From Nannocystis pusilla (GTDB taxonomy: Bacteria > Myxococcota_A > Polyangia > Nannocystales > Nannocystaceae), in assembly GCF_020073745.1 (NCBI RefSeq), contig NZ_JAIRAU010000011.1, positions 124,001-188,000 of the forward strand: 64,000 nt of DNA, given 5' to 3'. The translations under genes were made by a program, and so were the position numbers. Below are positions 59,546 through 64,000 of the stretch, one piece after another. The notes under the pieces are model-generated. The model was not told the origin of the DNA, did no database searches, and worked only from the letters and a program-made list of their open reading frames with translations. Numbering within the stretch: the stretch's first letter is position 1; each line of letters starts with the position of its first letter.

Positions 59546-61483
59546 TCAGCGCGCTTGTTCCAGCACGAATTCGGCGGGGAGCCTCGGCGCACCCACGACG
59601 CGGATGAACCCTGTTTCGTCGCCCTCGACCGGCTCGCGCTCGAGCCGACAATCGACGTTCTGAACGGCGCTGCGGCAGGTCAGTTCGCGCAACCAGTGGT
59701 ATCGCAGCACCAGCTCCTCCGTCCCGGGCGCCGGCTCGGCGGCGGAGACCTCGATCCGCCCGAGCCCCGCGCGCACCTGCGCGCTGCCGCGGGCGACCCA
59801 GCCCGCCGGCTTGCGCACGCGATAGGCGCGGTAGCTGCTGCCGACGATGCCGCGCGGCTCCAGCAGGTCGAGGCGGCGCTCGATCGCCGGGATGTGCGGC
59901 ACGGACATGAGAATGTAGGCGACGTTGAAGGTCTGTAGATAGCGCTCCAGGCCCTCGTTGTAGCGCTCGTCGCTGTCGAGGAAGTGGAACAGGTTGCTCT
60001 GCTCGTGCGTGGTGCGCCGGTCCGGGAATCCGCCGAGGATCGGGCGGTCGGTGGCCCAGCGCAGGTACTCGCCGAGGGCCCAGTAATGCACCAGGAAGCG
60101 GCCCTCGTCGGGCTGGGCCGCGACCCACGCGGCGACCTCCTGGAACTCGTCGCTGATCGGCTTGAGCCGCATGCTGGGGAAGAACTGCTCCTCCTGCACG
60201 GCGCTCTTGAGGAAGCCCATCGACGAGACGTCGAGGCCGGGGACGAAGGTGGCGAGCTGGGCGTAGACCCGCGGGGCCAGCAGGATCAACAGGCCGACGG
60301 CGAGCCCGCGCAGGCTCGCCGGCACTTGCGACCATGTCCTTCGGGTCAGGTTGTCGGCGAGCCACGGACCGGCCAGCACCGCCGCCCAGCAGGCCATCGG
60401 CGCGGCGAACCGGTACGGCTCGGTGGCCGGCACCAGCGGCAGCAGGGCGCCGGCGTAGGTGAGTCCGAACAGCCACAGCAGGGTGCCGCCCGCGTAGCGC
60501 AGGGCCGGCTCGCGCGCGCGTCGCCAGGCGACGAGGGTGCCGATGGCCGCGAGCACGGCGACGGTGCGGACCAGCGTGCGCTGGCGGACGAACCCGGTCG
60601 TGAGCGGATCGACGAACACCTCGAGCAGGTCGTAGAGCGCGAAGTCGGGGGTGGCTTGCCCGAGCTTGTGCGACGGCGCCATCAGCTCCATGTGCGTCAG
60701 CGCCGGCACCAGCCAGTACGAATTGACGGCGACCGTGACGACCGCCAGCGCCCACACGCGCGCGTGGGCGGCGAGCGGCAGGACGCGCGCGCGCGCGAGG
60801 TAGAGCCCGATCATCGGCCCGGCCAGCGCGGCGAAGCTCCACACGTGCGTGAGCAGGGCCAGCGGCAGCAGCACGAGCAGCGCCGCGTAACCGCCGCGGA
60901 CCGGCGGGCCGCACAGCTGGCGGTAGAACAGCGCGAGCACGAGGACGCACAGGTGCGTCGCGGTCGCGAACGAGATCATGCCGCCACCCCAGAAGAAGCG
61001 GATCAGCGACTCGAAGTGCCACAGCAGCACGCCGAGCCCGAAGCTCCACGCCTGCGCCCGCGCGGACACGCCGAGCAGCCGCGCGGCCAGCCACAGCGAG
61101 ATCGGCATGGCGATCGCCGAGGCCAGCGTGAAGAGGTTGAAGGCCACGTGCAGCGGCAGGCCCAGCCGGTGCAACACGGTGCAGAACAGGAAGTGGGCCT
61201 TGTTGTCGACGTCGAAGAACAGGCCCGCCGGGTAGCCGGCCAGCATCATCGGGTCGTAGACCCACAGCCGGCCCTCGGCGAGCGCGCGCGTCAGCGTGTG
61301 CGTGTGCTGGAAGTGGGTCTGGTAGTCGGGCCCGCTGAACGGCTGCGCGCCGAATACCACGCGCAGCGGGATGGCGTTCAGCACCAGACCGGCGTGGATC
61401 GCCGCGAACACGACGAACATGCCCCGGTGGCCGCGCAGCCAGCCCCAGCGCGTGCTCCCGGCCGTTGCGGTGGGGTCGGTCAT
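59546..61483 (-). CDS. Large multi-pass membrane protein, GT-C glycosyltransferase-like
   Basis: A 645-residue integral membrane protein with about 11-12 hydrophobic helices between residues 20 and 410, then a soluble C-terminal domain of about 230 residues. The first loop (FSGPDYQTHFQHTHTLTRAL, about 49-68) holds an acidic pair in the position used by GT-C glycosyltransferases for metal and polyprenyl-phosphate sugar. The layout matches YfhO-like or uncharacterised GT-C proteins. It would build or modify a lipid-linked or surface glycan; the donor is unknown. It precedes the CapA-type gene on the same strand. A degenerate hairpin (ATGTCC-TTCG-GG) lies near 60334. Confidence 0.68.
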   Translation of the reverse strand: MTDPTATAGSTRWGWLRGHRGMFVVFAAIHAGLVLNAIPLRVVFGAQPFSGPDYQTHFQHTHTLTRALAEGRLWVYDPMMLAGYPAGLFFDVDNKAHFLFCTVLHRLGLPLHVAFNLFTLASAIAMPISLWLAARLLGVSARAQAWSFGLGVLLWHFESLIRFFWGGGMISFATATHLCVLVLALFYRQLCGPPVRGGYAALLVLLPLALLTHVWSFAALAGPMIGLYLARARVLPLAAHARVWALAVVTVAVNSYWLVPALTHMELMAPSHKLGQATPDFALYDLLEVFVDPLTTGFVRQRTLVRTVAVLAAIGTLVAWRRAREPALRYAGGTLLWLFGLTYAGALLPLVPATEPYRFAAPMACWAAVLAGPWLADNLTRRTWSQVPASLRGLAVGLLILLAPRVYAQLATFVPGLDVSSMGFLKSAVQEEQFFPSMRLKPISDEFQEVAAWVAAQPDEGRFLVHYWALGEYLRWATDRPILGGFPDRRTTHEQSNLFHFLDSDERYNEGLERYLQTFNVAYILMSVPHIPAIERRLDLLEPRGIVGSSYRAYRVRKPAGWVARGSAQVRAGLGRIEVSAAEPAPGTEELVLRYHWLRELTCRSAVQNVDCRLEREPVEGDETGFIRVVGAPRLPAEFVLEQAR

Positions 61484-62062
61484 CCGGCGCGCGACGATAC
61501 GCCGGGCCCGGGCGCGACGTCAAAGGCGAGCCCGGGCGCGCCCGACGCGGCGCCCTCCCCTGCCCGGTCCACGGGGGCACGACCGCCCGGCCCCGCGCGC
61601 CTCGCGCCTCGCGCCGGGGTGCCGATGCTCTTCGTCGATATGTCTCGAGAGACATATGCCAGCACCCCCGTGAGGATCGTACGATCCGCTGGTCGATGGA
61701 CGGTACGCCTGGTCGAGGGTCAAGGGTTGCCGCACGCGTGAGGGCAAGGCGCCCCATCTTGTAGGCGCGGCCACCCACGAAGCCGGGGTCGCCGCGTGTG
61801 TGCGTTCGATCGAATATCGAACACGCATAATATCATGGGGACCACTACCCCGCGTGCGGGCTCCGCATGACGGGCTCGCGCAAGATCTTCGTTCTGAGCC
61901 GGTGTACTGTGATTCGCGCGAGCGGTATCGGCAGCACGGACTCGGCATCGCTGTGGCATGACGCAATCCATGCGGTTGCGAGGCGGAGTCACCTTCGCAC
62001 AATGGGGGTCCGAGGTTATCTCGGTACGCCTCTATCGACGAACCCACGAGAACGGAGCACCT
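61484..62062. other. 579-base intergenic region with a compensated hairpin
   Basis: This is a divergent gap between the GT-C-like gene and a beta-helix gene. It contains the TGTCT-CGAG-AGACA hairpin at 61638-61657 and a less GC-rich patch around 61805-61850 (GAATATCGAA, CATAATATCATGG) that may carry promoters. Open frames in it are shadows without ribosome-binding sites. No gene is called. Confidence 0.55.
61638..61657. repeat. Compensated hairpin ATATGTCT-CGAG-AGACATAT
   Basis: A perfect 8-bp stem with a CGAG loop. Compared with TGTCC/GGACA, both arms carry the paired change C to T and G to A, as in the copy at 12367. Confidence 0.6.
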
Positions 62063-63268
62063 ATGATCCTCCACAACACAACTATCCTCTGCACGAGCCT
62101 GGCGCTCGCCGTCCCCGCCCTCCGCGACTGCGATGTCGATGTCGATGTCGATGTCGTCGATATCGACAAGCACGACGAGCACGACAAGCCCGACTACAAG
62201 CCGCCGGCGTTCGATCTGTGCGTCAACCCGGGCGGCACCAAGCACTGCTATCCCAGTGTCCAGGAGGCCGTGGACGACGCCGAGCCAGGCGACGTCATCT
62301 TCGTGTTCGCCGGCGAGTACGTGGAGGACGTGACCATTCCGATTCCGCTCACCCTCCGCGGCGAGGGCGCCGGGACATGTGGGCCCGAACGGGACTTCGC
62401 TTCAGCCTACGAGTCGCTTATCAATGGCAGAGTCACCATCACGGCGCCCGACGTCACCCTCGACGGCTTCTCGCTGACGGTCGAGCCGTCCGGCTCGGGC
62501 TTCCGAGTCGGGGTGCGGGTCCAGATCGACGGCGACAACGCGGCGATCGTCAACAACATCATTCATGGCATCGTGTCCGACGGCAGCACCACGAGTGACA
62601 ACGCCCAGGGGATCTACCTCGAGAACGGACCCGACGACGTCGCCATCGTCTGCAACGACATCTCACGCATCGAAGGCTTCGGCTCGACCAAGGGCATCTT
62701 CATCGGCGATTCCAGCTCCGTCGACGGGAGCGTGGGCATCCTGATCAAGAGGAACGAGATCCACGACATCGAGAGCAGAGGCCGCGGCGGGTACGCGATC
62801 CTCGCCAACAACGGCGCCGGGGTCGTCAACGGCGGGGGCGCGTCCATCGAGATCCTCGACAACAAGATCCAGGACATCATCGGCGGTAGCGATCCGCTGG
62901 TGACGACCGGCTGGGCCCACGCGATCGGCCTCGAGTGCGACACGCCGGCCTCGAAGGTGCTCCACAACCAGATCTCCGACATCCGGGATCTGACGGCGCC
63001 GCTCGACGAGGTGGCGGTGTTCTTCGAAGCCAACCCCTCGTTCACTCAAGTCCCGGTCAACAAGAACCAGTTCGAGATGGTCGCTCTCGGCATCGCCTTG
63101 CATTCGAACCTCAACCCGGTGCCCGGGTGGGTCGACGGCACTTGCAACTGGTGGGGCGCCGCCAACGGCCCCGGCTTCGTCGGGGGAGGCAACGGGGTCG
63201 GCGTCGGCCCCAAGGTCGACTTCGATCCGTGGCTCATCAGCCCGAACGGTCCCTGCAGCGGAACCTGA
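62063..63268 (+). CDS. Secreted right-handed beta-helix protein
   Basis: A 401-residue exported protein. The signal sequence (MILHNTTILCTSLALAVPAL) is followed by an acidic DVDVDVDVVDID stretch, encoded by a short GATGTC repeat, and then a body of NosD/pectate-lyase-like parallel beta-helix turns: DVIFVFAGEYVEDVTIPIPL, ITAPDVTLDGFSLTV, IVNNIIHGIV, ILIKRNEIHDIES, IEILDNKIQDIIG. A CNWWGAANGPG segment near the C-terminus is a common beta-helix end in such proteins. It is probably a surface carbohydrate-binding or lyase-like protein; no catalytic residues can be assigned. CGGAG upstream of the ATG supports the start. Confidence 0.8.
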   Translation: MILHNTTILCTSLALAVPALRDCDVDVDVDVVDIDKHDEHDKPDYKPPAFDLCVNPGGTKHCYPSVQEAVDDAEPGDVIFVFAGEYVEDVTIPIPLTLRGEGAGTCGPERDFASAYESLINGRVTITAPDVTLDGFSLTVEPSGSGFRVGVRVQIDGDNAAIVNNIIHGIVSDGSTTSDNAQGIYLENGPDDVAIVCNDISRIEGFGSTKGIFIGDSSSVDGSVGILIKRNEIHDIESRGRGGYAILANNGAGVVNGGGASIEILDNKIQDIIGGSDPLVTTGWAHAIGLECDTPASKVLHNQISDIRDLTAPLDEVAVFFEANPSFTQVPVNKNQFEMVALGIALHSNLNPVPGWVDGTCNWWGAANGPGFVGGGNGVGVGPKVDFDPWLISPNGPCSGT

Positions 63269-63560
63269 TGCGCGCAGGACCGGCGGTCCCAGAGGACAGC
63301 CGACATCACTCGGCTCTGGACTGCGAGGTCCCGGGCTGTCGGTGCTGGGAACCGCTGCTGTCCTGCGGGACAGTTGCCCGCCGGCGCTGACGTGGCGGAC
63401 CGGGCCCGCCTGCGCTCGAGCGACGAGCGCACTCGTCGAGGTCGCCGCGATTGTCGCTCGCGTCTGCGGTGGACTGCGATCGTGCCGCGCAAGGTCGCAT
63501 CGCGCCCGGCCACGCGGCTGCCGTCGAAGCCAGGAGCGCGTCATGCTGGGGCCGATCGTG

Positions 63561-63566
63561 TAGGAT
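63561..63566 (+). promoter_or_regulatory. TANNNT -10-like hexamer (TAGGAT) of the FGE-like gene
   Basis: TAGGAT is followed by seven bases and a GTG at 63574. If used as a -10, it favours this GTG over the ATG at 63565, which overlaps the hexamer. Confidence 0.4.
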
Positions 63567-63573
63567 GCGCTCC

Positions 63574-64000
63574 GTGACGCGCCCCGAATCGATGCCACTC
63601 CAGCTGCTCGCCGAGAGCATGATCGAGCTCCCCGCCGGGGCGATCGTGCTGCGCGACGAGGGCACGAAGACCAACTGGCGGGTCGAGCTGGCGGCGTTTC
63701 GCCTGGCCGCGGTTCCGGTGACCCGTGAGCTCTATGCGGCCATCGCCGGCGAGGCGCCCGCGAGCGCGGCGGGTCCGCGCACGCCGGTGACGGAGGTGTC
63801 GTGGAACGAGGCGGTGCGGTGCTGCAACGCGCTCTCGCGCGCGGTCGGGCTGCAGCCCTGCTACACGCTCGGCGACGACCCCGAGGGGCGCGACGTGGTG
63901 TGCGACTGGCGGGCCGACGGGTATCGCCTGCCGTCCGAGGCGGAGTGGGAGTACGCGTGCCGGGCCGGGAGCGCCGACGTGCGTTACGGCGAGCTCGACG
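63574..64000 (+). CDS. Formylglycine-generating-enzyme (SUMF1)-like protein, 3' end outside window
   Basis: The first 142 residues of a cytoplasmic protein with the FGE/SUMF1 fold: [56 protein letters not shown]. This family oxidises a cysteine to formylglycine in sulfatases (true FGE) or acts in other oxidations, and in myxobacteria it is often fused to or paired with Ser/Thr kinases. The active-site cysteines lie beyond the window, so the class cannot be decided. The start is 63574 (GTG), 63565 (ATG) or 63592 (ATG); the promoter spacing favours the first. Confidence 0.85.
   Translation, partial: MTRPESMPLQLLAESMIELPAGAIVLRDEGTKTNWRVELAAFRLAAVPVTRELYAAIAGEAPASAAGPRTPVTEVSWNEAVRCCNALSRAVGLQPCYTLGDDPEGRDVVCDWRADGYRLPSEAEWEYACRAGSADVRYGELD

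Noticed and set aside
57174..61778. Single 1534-codon frame spanning the CapA-type gene and the region of the GT-C-like gene
   Set aside because: Only the part from 59423 down shows CapA motifs. Upstream, the frame is a shadow of the GT-C-like gene, which has its own frame with clear membrane helices.

Overview
This window is high-GC chromosomal DNA (by eye about two thirds or more G+C) that looks myxobacterial, probably from the Nannocystis/Plesiocystis side of the order. The evidence is a set of Ser/Thr kinases with TPR-rich C-termini and HxDFKP catalytic loops, a MYXO-CTERM-type sorting tail, Myxococcus-type cysteine-rich (DUF4215-like) repeat proteins, MopE-like metal-binding repeats, FG-GAP surface proteins, and many lipoproteins with T/S/G-rich linkers after the lipobox. 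No rRNA, tRNA, CRISPR array, transposase or phage gene was recognised.

Layout. 1-7.2 kb: end of a UvrD-type helicase, an F420/NADP-type oxidoreductase, a PHP-domain lipoprotein, a benzoate-CoA-ligase-like enzyme, a small lipoprotein, type I pantothenate kinase and a small membrane protein. 7.3-13.8 kb: a four-gene minus-strand unit of TPR Ser/Thr kinase, small coiled-coil protein, ABC ATPase with an N-terminal death-like/effector-associated-type helical domain, and an overlapping multi-pass membrane protein. 14-23.4 kb: secreted phosphodiesterase with HYR-like repeats, a membrane kinase, a TlpA-like lipoprotein, a protein with about nine carboxypeptidase-regulatory repeats plus a PDZ domain, and a zinc alcohol dehydrogenase. 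23.6-39.5 kb: a surface-protein region of cysteine-rich, beta-helix, MopE and FG-GAP lipoproteins, with a second kinase - lipoprotein - FHA/winged-helix - lipoprotein unit. 39.6-51.6 kb: a DUF5666-like protein, an MTA/SAH-deaminase-type amidohydrolase, a rifamycin-inactivating phosphotransferase (rph) with a rifamycin-associated-element-like palindrome upstream, a TetR regulator divergent from a methyltransferase - Rph-like phosphotransferase - MFS exporter unit, then AraC/VOC genes and an FMN reductase. 51.8-64 kb: lipoproteins, a DEAD-box RNA helicase, an aquaglyceroporin, a CapA-type protein with a large GT-C-like membrane protein, a beta-helix protein and the start of a formylglycine-generating-enzyme-like protein.

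Three signals go beyond the gene list. (1) A dispersed hairpin family, TGTCC-N4-GGACA, occurs nine times perfectly and twice as compensated TGTCT-N4-AGACA variants. It sits in convergent gene ends, a 760-base gap and coding sequences. (2) Genes without a Shine-Dalgarno sequence repeatedly carry a TANNNT hexamer 6-8 bases before the start codon, which suggests leaderless transcription. (3) The rph gene is preceded by a perfect 9-bp inverted repeat with a 3-base spacer whose core closely matches the actinomycete rifamycin-associated element.

The best candidates for an undescribed system are the kinase/coiled-coil/death-like-ABC/membrane-protein unit and the TetR-controlled methyltransferase/phosphotransferase/exporter cassette next to rph.
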